Origin: Styela clava
Lineage: Eukaryota > Chordata > Ascidiacea > Stolidobranchia > Styelidae
Assembly: GCF_964204865.1 (NCBI RefSeq)
Contig: NC_135262.1
Coordinates: 3,348,001 to 3,412,000, forward strand
Direction: 5' to 3'
DNA length: 64,000 bases
The notes below the pieces were generated by a model, which saw only the letters and a program-made list of their open reading frames with translations, searched no databases and was not told the origin of the DNA. Every line of letters begins with the position of its first letter. Positions within the stretch are counted from its first letter, which is position 1. Below, in pieces: positions 11,638-23,491 of this stretch. A program made the translations under genes and the position numbers.

Positions 11638-11680
11638 GGGTTACGTAAACCACCTTACGGCGGCGAGAAGTCCAGCAATC
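11638..11680 (-). mobile_element. Short SINE fragment, reversed
   Basis: Read on the - strand it gives GGATTGCTGGACTTCTCGCC and GTTTACGTAACCC, matching the segment just after the B box of the SINE at 52386-52722. It abuts the target duplication of the hAT element that starts at 11689. The interval 11225-11637 before it shows no gene. Confidence 0.55.
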
Positions 11681-11688
11681 CTTTAACA

Positions 11689-13062
11689 CAGTGTTTCCCA
11701 ACCCGAGTCCGCGGAGCGTTTGAATGAGTCCGCAACGAGCCAGAAATTCACTGCGGTTTTTGCGAAATTTAGCTATCAGCCAAGTTATGATTTACGTTAG
11801 AATTTACATGAACCATAAAAAGCAAGTTCAATCACATAACATTCATCGAGTCAATAGTTATTGGTTACTGAGTAGGGCTGGGCATAAATTCGAATATTCA
11901 ACTATTAGAATATCAATTTACAATTCAAAAATTTGGTAACAGGTGACGCGACAAGTCACTTGCGCGTCGCAACTCACGTGTGGATTTTCGACGAAAACAC
12001 GAGTCGGCACACGCGTCAATAGATACCGAAAGTGATGTTTCTCGCCAGTTCGAACAACGAGGAATAAATTTTTTTTCCTGGTAGATGTCAACGATGGCAA
12101 CCCAGATATTCTAAATTAAAAACCGGCAACACAAAATACTTGAAATGGATCGGAGAACACCATAAGTTTCATAATGATCCGCGACCGAATAAAAACGCTT
12201 TTTTAGACATTGCAAATCGCAAAAGTTCGGGTGCTACCGTAGTATACTGACCAGGGCATTTTCCCTTTGGATTCGTTGCTTTACTGTCTTCATATTGGTA
12301 CGTACAGTACTGGAGCGCCGTAAGTATTGTACGAAAAACTCAGATTTGTCGAATTTACAAAAATACCAATCAAAACATAATCGAGCACTTTACCACGCAT
12401 TTTTGTGTCCACGATTTGTCACGATGTTTCCTGAGTAGTATTGCTTTCATTTAGTCAACACAACCGCAGATTAAAATGATCACAATTAAATTAATAATAA
12501 TAACAAAGCAAGGCGATGAATATGTATTTTTGATTTACTAATATACTTTAAATATATTTTAACAAGTACTAAATCAAGTTGAACTTTCTGGAAATTGATA
12601 GCAGATAACAGATTTTCTAACGGCGTTAACAAATTCGCAAGATTGCAAAAAATATGTATCAAAACTAAATATAATCGGGCAATATATTCTCACATTGGTA
12701 TGTTCACAGATTGCCGTGGCATTTTAAAAAACTAATGCTCTCATCTTGTCGTAAGTCGACGCAACAGCGAGTTACCATAAAATACAATTAAATTAAAATA
12801 GAAAAACATTTCAAATTGTCGTTGTTGTCATGGATTGAATATTGTGCGACAGAAAAGGTCCATTATACACTGAAACAGTCGACTCCTTCAACGAACACGT
12901 GATTGCAGCGAATTTCCGATTTCGAAATTTGTTAAATTTCTGTTGTGTTTGGTTTTATTGCTTCTTCGCTAAGATTACGGTTGCAATAAACGCACCTTGA
13001 GTCCGCAAAGGTTTTTGCTGTCGAGAAAATAGTCTGCGACCAAAAAAGGTTGGGAAACGCTG
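11689..13062. mobile_element. Non-autonomous hAT element, 1.37 kb
   Basis: The left end CAGTGTTTCCCAACC (11689) and the right end, complement CAGCGTTTCCCAACC (13062), are inverted repeats of the classic hAT form. They are flanked by CTTTAACA (11681-11688) and CTCTAACA (13063-13070), an 8-bp duplication with one mismatch. The interior is AT-rich with no transposase. It is a deletion derivative or MITE-like hAT element, unrelated at its visible ends to the transposase remnant just upstream. Confidence 0.85.
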
Positions 13063-13179
13063 CTCTAACACATAACTGTCCTTGCATGAGAATCGTACCT
13101 GCGAACCCACGCAGAGTAATGAGGCTTAGTAGGATATAGAGCCATAGACAAATTAGATATATCTAATGTGCCTTTTATC

Positions 13180-13735
13180 ATTGTCAATATAATGTTGTTA
13201 AATTTTTTCTTCTTGTTATCGTATAGAACAATAGCCCGTCACATTACCTACTCGACCAAATGCTTTCAAATTTTGGTGGTTGAAGATTGTATTTTTTTCT
13301 AGAATTTTTCTATTAATTCTCAATGAAACCTTTGAGATCTGATATTTGATTCAAAATCACGTTGTACGGAACACGGTTTTTAATCCGCCAGTGACAGCTG
13401 TATTGTGTTTTACGTCAAAGTCGAAAGATCTTCGATACCATTGTCCATGACGAACTGAATGTAGATGCGGCAAAGTACTGTAAATAATTTAATACTACAA
13501 CTGTGAGTCTACTCAAGTGGCATTTCAGTGTATGTTAGAACAAGACGCAGAAATCATCATTGTCACAGGACCAAGTAAATCTAAAGCAGTCTGAGCATCG
13601 ATACTAGTAAGTAAAAATGGTCCACTGCTTCAGCTTTGCCTAGGATATAATTTCCGGGGAAATTCCGGGTGAAACATTTTGTCGTGGCGTTCGTGTCCAT
13701 ATATTTGAGCTTTGCTCCCTAATAAAAGGTAGCGC
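13180..13735 (-). repeat. GTGTCCAATAA dispersed repeat, diverged copies
   Basis: Segments such as CTACTCGACCAAATGCTTTC (around 13250) and CGTGTCCATATATTTGAGC (around 13695) are reverse-strand pieces of the dispersed family described at 56075-56530. No gene is seen between 13071 and 13740. Confidence 0.5.
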
Positions 13736-13740
13736 GTACT

Positions 13741-16701
13741 GCCCTAATATGTGGAGGCAGTTATTTGAATACGAGATTCATCATCTGTGAGAATCTAGGA
13801 TCAATGCACTTGACACGAGTTTATGGTGCCTAGCAAGGCAGAAGACAAAACATTACTTGGTATTTAAATGAGCGTTTTGTAAACTCAGTTGATACTGAAC
13901 TTGAAATATTGCAATAATCAAGATGTATTTACAATTTGAGAAAATCAGACGAAATGCATTATTTGGCTATTTCGTTTGTCATTTCATATTTTTTGATTAC
14001 TTAAATTACATCCCATTTTATAATTTACCAACTTGTCATTCTTACCCAATCGGGTATGGTTCATCAATTTTCTGGGACGTTACGGACTTTCCAAGATCTA
14101 ATTTTAAGGTACGTATTTATGCAATTTCCTCAACCAAGCCATCGGGCGGAATATTGCACCAAACCAAATATTAAATTGCCGTGTTCATCGCACGAATGTT
14201 GTGATTATCCCACCACGTTAACATATCCCATAAAATGATTATTGAGATCTCGTTGTATACAAAGTGGTTATTGAAAACCAAAGTCAGAGAAATGTTTCGT
14301 GGTGTGCGTGAAGCTGGTCACGAAAAGGCTATGAATACTACGATTAATCATGCGTCTAATAATTCAAACAATAATTTTAAGCGCTGTATGAATTCTGGGA
14401 ATTAGACAGGAAATTATAGCCGTGATTAGTAGTTTATGATTAGCTTTCTTTGAAAACGTTCTGTACAAGACGCGTAAACGCATTTGTGAGAGGCGCAGTC
14501 GCATTTCAGTAGCCTGAATCGGTAATTCAGTAAGTATTTCTCATTCAGGCAGTTTTGATAACTTTGAACTAGAAAGGATTTAAGGTTGAAGCCGATTTTT
14601 GTAAATAAATTATATGAATATTCATTGAATATAATGATGTCAATATAAAATAAAGCATTAAGCGCATATTAATATTATTTTAATTCGAGTGTTTATGAAA
14701 TGCTGCTTCGTTGAATACCATAACTTTCTACATATTTCAAGTGTTACTGGCATTTTGAAATATAAAGTACTGACGTTTTCATTTTTTTCGTCTTCAGGTC
14801 AGGTAGTATTGTAACATAGGATAGTAATCAGTGTTCCTCAAACTTTTTTACCGTGGTATACCTGTAACGTAATGGACCTTTCCCCGACCTTTGACCCCCG
14901 GAAAATTCTTTCTATACTTTACCATTGGAAAATTTTTGGGACTATTTTAAGAGTGCCTTTGCGAGATGGTGCCTGTAAAATTGGGTATGTGTTTTAAACC
15001 ATCATTAGGATCCATCGCATATAACAATCTGTTTTTTAAAAGTACCGGTAAAGAATCTTAGCCTAGTCTATCACAGCTATTTCTACACTAATTTTTTATT
15101 ACTGCAATTAAATTAAATCCTAGGAAGATAAGAGTGATCATTGAGTTATCTGATTTATATTTAAGTTTCCGAAACACAACTGAAAACTAACGAATATAGT
15201 CCAAAAACGCGAAAACGAGGTAATGTTTACGACCACGCTTGAAAATCTGTCTGAGTGAGAAAAGTGTCTAAGTAGATGCAAAAAGGGAGCATTGTTATGT
15301 TACTTTTTGCATGTCGGTGATTGGCCAATGTCACGAAGTAAACAAGGAAGTCGATGCTCGGGGAAAGGTCCATACGTAATCTTACGTTTATTCCACCGTG
15401 TTGCGCGTTTGTGTTGCCGCATGTATTTAATAGACCTTATTCATTAAAAACCCATCCTGCGCGCAAACAGAAAAGTGATGTCAACAAGACAATTTAACAT
15501 TAGCTCTTATGGGGAATGTGATCACCAGAGCAGACATTTGCATTTTTTGTAATTTTCTAGATATCTTTCATTGTATACGTGAGCAGTTTTGAGGATAGAA
15601 TATTTTTTACATCTTTTTTGATATTTTTATCATGATACACATGGTTAAAATTTTTCATAATCGTTCATAATTAATAAGCGCAGTGTTTCCGATGACGTCA
15701 TTCTCACTAGTCCATGAGATTCTGCCAACGCGCCGTGCTCTGTGGGATATGCGCTCCAACTGCTTGTGATAACAGAATACTGGAATACCGGTACCGGCCC
15801 ACAACTGGCGTTCAACGAAAGACCTATTTTGGTTTTTATTGGATGTGATATATTTCATGAATTCTATGAAACTATGTACATTTCTGGTACACCTTTCAAA
15901 ATCCAATATCCTAACTCAGTTCATATGTTGACACCATGTACCTATCCCAAAATTGGTGATGTTTAGGGCTGGATTCAGACCAGGAGACCCCCCTTCTTAT
16001 TTTTGAGCTCAGAATTTCTCTCTAAACAACATCACATGTCATTGCTTAAAATTTAAAAATATGAGTGCATTAAACTTTTCATTCTCCCCATTCATGGGTG
16101 CGATTTTTTTTAATTGAAAGAATAAAAATTTACTTTAGGAGGTAGTTTTGCTTTCAATTTCTTCGATCAAACAACCGCTACAGCCATACTTTAACATAGA
16201 AACTTCCAGCAGAATGCGCATAATAATAATTTCCCTTATTATGATGCAAACGACGCAATAATGGCTGTTTACAATGTGGTTGAAACCAGTTGTATACAGA
16301 ATTTTCTACTCTGAAAAACTTGATATATATATATATACTTTTCGTAGGGTTTAGACTTGTCAAGTTTTCAAAAGAATTACAAACTTCGAAACCGAATTTC
16401 GAGGCTCTAGGTTTCAGCCTACCTAGCCTATTGGTAAATCCAGCCCTGGTGATGGTCCCTACAGTAAATTTCTGGCCCTAATCACTCAGCAGATTGAAAT
16501 AAATGGTTTTAAGCATTTATTAGCAAAGATAGATATTTTAAATAAACATAATAGTTCAACTTAAAGTCTGTATAATGATATTGTAAATATATGTCCCATT
16601 ATTACTGCATTGTGAGAAGGCTTTCCACACTATCACGTCTATAAGCTTTAGCGTCTTCCAATATCTCAGATGGAAACTTCAGTCTTCATTTCGCATATTC
16701 T
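13741..16701. repeat. Tandem duplication, unit A (2.96 kb)
   Basis: Unit A begins GCCCTAATATGTGGAGGCAG and is followed head to tail by unit B (16702-19996), which begins GCCCTTATATGTGGAGGCAG. Long parts are nearly identical between the units, including the embedded ATGGACC MITE. The middle of A (about 15418-15815) is not homologous to the middle of B. No gene is supported in either unit; the open frames at 13923-14238 and 15655-15966 show no domain. Confidence 0.85.
14872..15373. mobile_element. ATGGACCTTTCCCC MITE, 502-bp copy
   Basis: Ends are ATGGACCTTTCCCCGA and its complement TCGGGGAAAGGTCCAT. A direct repeat ACGTA flanks both sides (14867-14871 and 15374-15378), suggesting a 5-bp target duplication. 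This is the long form of the family; it was carried into unit B by the tandem duplication. Confidence 0.8.
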
Positions 16702-17799
16702 GCCCTTATATGTGGAGGCAGTTATTTGAATACGAGACTCATCATCTCTGAGAATCTAGGATCAATGCACTGGACACGAGTTTATCGTGCCTAGCAAGGC
16801 AGAAGACAAAATATTACTTGGTATTTAAATGAGCGTTTTGTAAACTCAGTTGATACTGAACTTGAAATATTGCAATAATCAAGATGTATTTACAATTTGA
16901 GAAAAGCCGACGAAATGCATTATTTGGCTATTTCGTTTGTCATTTCATATTTTTTGATTACAAATTATATCCCATTTTATAATTTACCAACTTGTCATTC
17001 TAACCCAATCGGGTATGGTTCATCAATTTTCTGGGACGTTACGGACATAGGCTGAAGTTAAACTTTTCCAAGATCTATTTTTAAGGTACGTATTTATGCA
17101 ATTTCCTCAACCAAGCCATCGGGCTAAATATTGCATCAAACCAAATGTTGTGATTGTCCCACAAAATGATTATTGAGATCTCAGTGTATACAAAATTGAT
17201 TGGTTATTGAAAACCAAAGCAGAGAAATGTTTCGTAGTGTGCGTGAAGCTTGTCACGAAAAGGCTATGAATACTACGATTAATCATGCGTCCAATAATTC
17301 AAACAATAATTTTAAGCGCTGTATAAATTCTGGGAATTAGACAGGAAATTATAGCCGTGATTAGTAGTTTATGATAAGCTTTATTTGAAAACGTTCTGTA
17401 CAAGACGCGTAAACGCATTTGTGAGAGGCGCAGTCGCATTTCAGTAGCCTGGATCGGTAATTGAGTAAGTATTTCTCATTCAGGCAGTTTTGATAACTTT
17501 GAACTAGAAAGGATTTAAGGTTGAAGCCGATTTTTGTAAATAAATTATATGAATATTCATTGAATATAATGATGTCAATATAAAATAAAGCATTAAGCGC
17601 ATATTAATATTATTTTAATTCGAGTGTTTATGAATTCGTTGAATACCATAACTCTCTACATATTTCAAGTGTTACTGGCATTTTGAAATATAAAGTACTG
17701 ACGTTTTCATTTTTTTCGTCTTCAGGTCAGGTAGTATTGTAACATAGGATAATAATCGGTGTTCCTCAAACATTTTTACCGTGGTATACCTGTAACGTA

Positions 17800-18294
17800 A
17801 TGGACCTTTCCCCGACCTTTGACCCCCGGAAAATTCTTCCTATACTTTACCATTGGAAAATTTTCGGGGCTATTTTGAGAGTGCCTTTGCGAAATGGTGC
17901 CTGTAAAATTGGGTATGTGTTTCAAACCATCATTAGGATCCATCGCATATAACAATCTGTTTATTAAAAGTACCGGTGAAGAATCTTAGCCTAGTCTATC
18001 ACAGCTATTTCTACACTAATTTTTTATTACTGCAATTAAATTAAAACTCCTAGGAAGACAGAGTGATCCTTGAATTATCTGATTTATATTTAAGTTTCCG
18101 AAACGCAACTGAAAACTAACGAATAGAGTCCAAAAACGAGGTAATGTTTACGACCAGGCTTGAAAATCTGTCTGAGTGAGAAAAGTGTCTGAGCACATGC
18201 AAAAAGGAAGCATTGTTACGTCAACTTTTGCATCTCGGTGATTGGCCAATGTCACGAAATAAACAAGGAAGTCGATGCTCGCGTAAAGGTCCAT
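17800..18294. mobile_element. ATGGACCTTTCCCC MITE, 495-bp copy
   Basis: This is the duplicate of 14872-15373 inside unit B. The left end is intact. In the right end CGGGG has become CGCGT (TCGCGTAAAGGTCCAT), so the inverted repeat is damaged. ACGTA flanks persist (17795-17799, 18295-18299). Confidence 0.8.
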
Positions 18295-19558
18295 ACGTAA
18301 TCTTACGTTCATTCCACCGTGTTGCGCTTTTGCGTTGCGCGTTTTGTGTTGCCGCATGTTTTTATCCCTTTCCGTGCGGTGGGCACGTATACGTACCCAC
18401 GACAAAACTCGCTAGATTGCGGCGGGTACGTTGATGTACTCCACGGTTTTATTTAGCAATCGGTCGCAAACTGTTGGTCTAGTTTTTCCGGGTTTTAGTT
18501 TATTGATGAGAAGTCTTCTTCGAGATTAACATAAGCGACGGTAAATCTCGCTTTCCATTACCATGGGAATTTTATTTGCGGCGGAACGAGGGAGTGTTTT
18601 TGAAATTTATGCAAATTTCGGTATTTTTTGGGTGGTAATAGAAGACATATTATCCCTTCCATCTACCAAAGTATTTTGAGTTAGATAACGAAATTGCTAC
18701 AGCAATATTATGCTATTGTTTGCCAACCAAGAAGCGGTAACAGTAAAGGATTTAGCGAAAATTTCTATTTTTTATCACGGTTTGAAGTTTCAACTCCCAG
18801 AAAAAAAAAATTGGTTTTTTCTATCCGGTTTGTGACTCAGACCACCACTTTTAAAATTGCAAGCTCTTTAAATAAGCTTTCCAACGAGCCGTCAGTGGGC
18901 AGCAGAGGAAAGACCTCTTTTGGTTTTTTTTGGATGTTATATATTTCATGAATTCCATGTAACTATGTACATTTCTGGTACACCTTTCAAAATCCAATGG
19001 CCTAACTCAGTTCATATGTTGACACAATGTACCTATCCCAAAATTGGTGATGTTCTGGGCTGGATTTAGACCAGGAGAGGCCCCTTCATATTTTTGAGCT
19101 CAGAATTCCTCTCTAAACAATGACATCACATGTCATTGCTTAAAATTTAAAAATTATGAGTGCATTAAACTTTTCATTCTCCCCATTCATGGGTGCTAAT
19201 TTTTAATTGAAAGAATAAAAATTTACTGAGGTAGTTTTGCTTTCAATTTCTTTGATCAAACAACCGCTACAGCCATACTTTAACGTAGAAACTTCCAGCA
19301 GAATGCGCATAATAATAATTTCCCTTATTTGCCTATGATGCAAACGACGCAATAATGGCTGTTTACAATGTGGTTGAAACCAGTTGTGTACAAAATTTTC
19401 TACTCTGAAAAAATTTGATATATATATACTTTTCGTAGGGTTTAAACTTGTCAAGTTTTCAAAAGAATTACAAACTTCGAAACCGAATTTCGAGGCTCTA
19501 GGTTTCAGCCTGCCTAGCCTATTGGTAAATCCAGCCCTGGTGATGGTCCCTGCAGTAA

Positions 19559-19754
19559 GGTTCCATTACATTTGAATTTTGAACCCACGTACACATTTGA
19601 ACCCATGACAATTGCACCTGTATGCTATTGCACCTATGGAATTTTTTTTGTTTCACGGATAGTTAAACCCATACTAACCCTAACCCATGGGTTTTAGCAC
19701 CCGCATATAGATTGAACCCGTGGATATACGCATGGGTTCAAATGTACGGTCACC
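19559..19754. mobile_element. GGTTCC..GGTCACC MITE, copy 1, 9-bp TSD
   Basis: The termini are GGTTCC..ACATTTGAA and TTCAAATGTACGGTCACC (complement GGTGACCGTACATTTGAA). CTGCAGTAA flanks both sides (19550-19558 and 19755-19763). The homologous place in unit A (16459-16467, CTACAGTAA) has no insertion, so the boundaries and the 9-bp duplication can be read directly from an empty site. Sister copies lie at 28057-28243 and 33745-34029. Confidence 0.9.
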
Positions 19755-19996
19755 CTGCAGTAAATATCTGGCCCTAATCACTCAGCAGATTGAAATAAAT
19801 GGTTTTCAGCATTTATTAGCAAAGATAGATAGTTTAATCAAACATATAGTTCAACTTGAAGCCTGTATAATGATATTGTAAATATATGTCCCATTATTAC
19901 TGCATTGTGAGAAGGCTTTTCACACTATCACGTCTATAAGCTTTAGCGTCTTCCAATATCTCAGATGGAAACTTCAGTCTTCATTTCGCATATTCT

Positions 19997-20520
19997 GCCC
20001 TTGACAGCCTTAGCATCAACAGGAATAATGTTCAACATAAATCAAGTGAAGTGCATTACAGCCAAAATTACCAACCCAAACACGTGATCGCATTATATAT
20101 ATAATTTGTGATGTAACAATGCGCTCACGTCGGTTCTTTGCGTAGATGACATTTTATATTTCATGTGCATTGTCTCCGCTTGGATATTTTATAACTTATT
20201 ATATTGGAATTTAGAATCCCTGACTTATGCTGTACACCCGTTTATCAGTTGTATACCCAACTTATGGTCCGATATATACTTGGATATACCGTATATACCC
20301 GTTTGAAGAGCACCTATAATAATAACTCTAAGAAAATTGCTTACAATTACTAGTTTTCATTTTCAAACGATATTATATATTTTCATACTATATTTGATTA
20401 TTCAATTGTTTCAGTGCAGCAAAATATATATAGAGTGATCCACAATGTGCGTTTTATATATATATATATCGTAATTAACAAACAATATTCAACGGACATC
20501 GGGCATAATCATGGGTTTCA
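19997..20520. other. 5' flank of ZNF 2, no gene
   Basis: AT-rich with a short TA microsatellite at 20455-20469. No supported ORF. Confidence 0.4.
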
Positions 20521-20546
20521 TCAATAATTGCATCTTTGTCAAAGAC
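20521..20546 (+). promoter_or_regulatory. Conserved block upstream of ZNF 2
   Basis: TCAATAATTGCATCTTTGTC followed by AAAGAC, 20 bp before the ATG at 20566. It aligns with 7520-7544 and with 55070-55096 (reverse). Confidence 0.5.
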
Positions 20547-20565
20547 ATTTACACAAACTTCTGAT

Positions 20566-21783
20566 ATGGAGGAATCTGATGGAAAGATGAACCCGAATAA
20601 AACCTGCGAGAAGTCCTTTAGAGAAGAATCTTTTTTGGAAATACATAAAGGTAGTCACAGAAAAAAACACTTTCATGTCCACACTGATGAAAAACCATAT
20701 TCTTGTGAACAATGCGGAAAATGTTTCCGACAAAAATGTAATCTACAAGTCCACACAAAAACTCATGGTGGAGATAAACCGTATGTTTGTAATCATTGTG
20801 GCAAGTGTTTCAGGCGAAAAGGGCAGTTACAGACGCATGAAAGAATCCATACAGGAAAGAAACCTTTTGTCTGTAAAGAATGTCAGAAGTCATGTAATTC
20901 GAAACAAGAATTACATTGTCATATTCGATGCCACACTGGAGAGAAACCGTTCAATTGTAATGATTGTGGAAAGTGTTTTTCGCAGCAGTCGAACTTAAAG
21001 GCTCATATTCGAACCCATACTGGCGAAAAGCCCTACATATGTAAACATTGTGGAAAATGTTTCAAGCAAAATTCTAACTTACGAAGACATGTTCAAACCC
21101 ATACTGGAGAAAAATCATATTCTTGTGACCAATGTGGAAAATTATTTCAACTAAAATGGAATCTACAGGCTCATGTGCAAATGCATTATGGACATAAACC
21201 ATATGTTTGCAGACATTGTGGTAAGCGCTTCAGTCACAAAAATTACTCACAGATTCATGAAAGGATCCATACTGAAGAGAAACCTTATGTTTGTGACAAA
21301 TGCAAGAAGGCCTTCAAATTTAAAACAGATTTGAAATGTCATGTTCGAACCCATACTGGAGAAAAACCATACAAATGTAAATATTGTGAAAGGTGTTTTT
21401 CCTGTCATTCTAGCTTGAAAAACCATATTCGAATCCATACTGGAGAAAAGCCATATTCTTGTGATCAATGTGGAAAATATTTTCGAACGAGAAGTAATCT
21501 ACGGACACATACACAAATACATGACAGAGATGAACCATATGCTTGTAAATATTGTGGTAGGCGCTTCAGGCTCAAAAATTACTTACAGAAGCATGAAAAT
21601 ATCCATACTGGCAAGAAACCTTTTAGTTGTGAGCAATGTAAGAAATCTTTCAAAACTCCAGAAGAATTAAAACGCCATATTCAAATTCATACTAGACAAA
21701 AATCATACATCTGTCAACAATGTGAAAAGTGTTTTTCAAACAATTATAACTTGAAAAGGCATATACGAACTCATTCTGTATAA
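20566..21783 (+). CDS. C2H2 zinc-finger protein, 13 fingers (ZNF 2)
   Basis: This encodes a 405-residue protein, probably a nuclear DNA-binding factor. I start it at the ATG at 20566 (MEESDGKMNPNKTC), because the frame upstream opens only with a TTG and lies in the conserved 5' block. A degenerate finger-like leader (KTCEKSFREESFLEIHKG) precedes 13 C2H2 fingers at 28-residue spacing with TGEKP, TGKKP or variant linkers, running almost to the stop. The array is built from a four-finger unit: fingers 1-4, 6-9 and 10-13 share the same order of types (YSC.QCGK, HCGK/YCGR with HERIH or HENIH, a C.KS/KK type, then CF..xxLKxHIRxH), with finger 5 as an extra. AATAAA lies at 21980-21985. No effector domain is visible. 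Confidence 0.9.
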   Translation: MEESDGKMNPNKTCEKSFREESFLEIHKGSHRKKHFHVHTDEKPYSCEQCGKCFRQKCNLQVHTKTHGGDKPYVCNHCGKCFRRKGQLQTHERIHTGKKPFVCKECQKSCNSKQELHCHIRCHTGEKPFNCNDCGKCFSQQSNLKAHIRTHTGEKPYICKHCGKCFKQNSNLRRHVQTHTGEKSYSCDQCGKLFQLKWNLQAHVQMHYGHKPYVCRHCGKRFSHKNYSQIHERIHTEEKPYVCDKCKKAFKFKTDLKCHVRTHTGEKPYKCKYCERCFSCHSSLKNHIRIHTGEKPYSCDQCGKYFRTRSNLRTHTQIHDRDEPYACKYCGRRFRLKNYLQKHENIHTGKKPFSCEQCKKSFKTPEELKRHIQIHTRQKSYICQQCEKCFSNNYNLKRHIRTHSV

Positions 21784-22990
21784 GAGCCGTAACCTGCCAT
21801 ATCCTATGCTAAAACAATGTATTAGACTCCACACACCCACGTATTTTTTTTTTCAATTTATTTCAATTTGATGTTCGGGGTAAGCGGGCACATGTATCAG
21901 CACATCTTTTTTTTTTTTTTTATCCTGCTCTCTTGTTTTGCCCTTTGCTTCTTTGTTTTGTTGTAACGGAAACTTGAAAAATAAAGTCACCTACATATTG
22001 AGGTAAATGCAAGGATGGATCTACTTAATATTCTATGCAACTAATAGTTCACTCAATTCCGAGTTTCCATTACTCAAATATAAAAGAAGTCGCCAGAAGG
22101 CTATTACTCAAGTCCAACGAGAGCCATGATTTCACCCAAAATCTTGTTTCCAAAATTAGGATGATATTTTGAAATCGATAATTCTAACCTAGAATGCATC
22201 ATGTTTTTTATATTTTCATGCCAAGCACAAAATTGGTGCGTATCCAATAGACAGGGTGTATATGATGTTGCATGGACCAGATAACAGTCCAGATAACATT
22301 AAACTTTTTCCAATACCAAAAAATTCGCTAGAAAACTATTTTATGTATTTAAAAAAATCTGTGGAGGTTCTATGGGACTCGTTATTTTGTATGCGATGAC
22401 GTATTGCGCAATTTGTGGCGGTTTCGCGTTAGTTGTGATGAATGGTCAGTCGAAGTCGTTAAAACCTTGGTACAAGTAGTCCACTGCGCATACCTGTACG
22501 ACTTCGTTTTGGTCTTTGTGTCCGTATATTTGAGCATCGCGCTCTTGATTTATATAAGTGGTCTTCGAGCGGTGCCTTCTGTAAAGACTTGGAATACACC
22601 GTAAAAACAATGGCGCTCCAGGAGTGTGTGACATACACACACACACTATGTGTACCAATATGGAGATAACTAATTTTGTTCGCCTACTTTACATTCAGGG
22701 GAGGTCGTTACGATACCCGCGAGGGGAAATATGTTTAGTAAATTTAAAAGCAGATGTTTGTTTGGGTAGCATTGGAGGACCGGTGCCCCCTACCTTTTCA
22801 GTTTATTAAATAGTTTAAATACCATTTCCTAAACCGTTCACTCCTAATGGGATGCGATTTGTATCATCACTTTTAAGGTCCGTGATCACTCAACCGTGAC
22901 GAAAATTTTCTGCCATGAACCTCACTTTAATTACCTATATAACCCAAATAGGGCATCTCTATCTATTACCGTTTTCGAGATATGACTCAA
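21784..22990. other. 3' flank of ZNF 2 with repeat fragments
   Basis: After the polyadenylation signal no gene is seen. A fragment of the GTGTCCAATAA family lies near 22390-22560 on the reverse strand. A fragment of the GGCGCTCC MITE family lies at 22612-22720, including GTGTACCAATATGGAGATAA. T-runs near 21845 and 21908 are simple sequence. Confidence 0.5.
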
Positions 22991-22994
22991 AATC

Positions 22995-23225
22995 ACTGGC
23001 GCATGACTGGGGAGTGCTAGAAAAAAATTTCACCTAAAACTGATTTAAATTATTTTTCTATTCATGCCTTTAGTTCCTTAATAGGGCCTTTCATAGGCCC
23101 ACAATAAGCCAAAATCACTGTAGCATGAATTTGAGATGGGGAAAAAAATTCCACCTACCGTAAATCTGATTCAAATAATTTTTCTATTCATGCCATTAGA
23201 TTCTTAATAAGATCTTCCAGAGGTC
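22995..23225. repeat. ~120-bp tandem repeat, about two copies
   Basis: AAAATCACTG..GCATGA ... ATTTTTCTATTCATGCC is repeated at a spacing of about 120 bp (22990s and 23110s). It lies just outside the left end of the piggyBac element and has no coding potential. Confidence 0.6.
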
Positions 23226-23491
23226 CGCAATCAGCCGCAATCAATGAGGAAAAAAGCATTAAACTAATTTTTCCAAACGCACCTATATATTTTTTCCTCA
23301 ATATCTTCATTCTGAGTAGCATAACATTTCAAACTCACTGGAGCGTTACAGGGAGAGGGAAATCACAAATTTCCGGTGGTGAAATATTCATTTAATTATT
23401 TGTTTTGATATTCAAGCATCAGTTCCGAAAATTTCATCATCATCTCGAAATCCAATTTCGAGTGCTCCTAATCGGCAAAAAACAATAATAA

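Larger units (their letters stand above)
16702..19996. repeat. Tandem duplication, unit B (3.3 kb)
   Basis: This is the second copy of the segment at 13741-16701. It differs by a MITE insertion at 19559-19754 and by a different middle (about 18356-18906, against 15418-15815 in A). Both units end with the same ~90 bp (AAGCTTTAGCGTCTTCCAAT ... TTCGCATATTCT), which fixes the boundary. Confidence 0.85.

Noticed and set aside
20536..20565. Upstream extension of ZNF 2 to a TTG codon
   Set aside because: TTG is not a credible eukaryotic start here, and the segment is part of the conserved non-coding block; the ATG at 20566 aligns with the paralogues.
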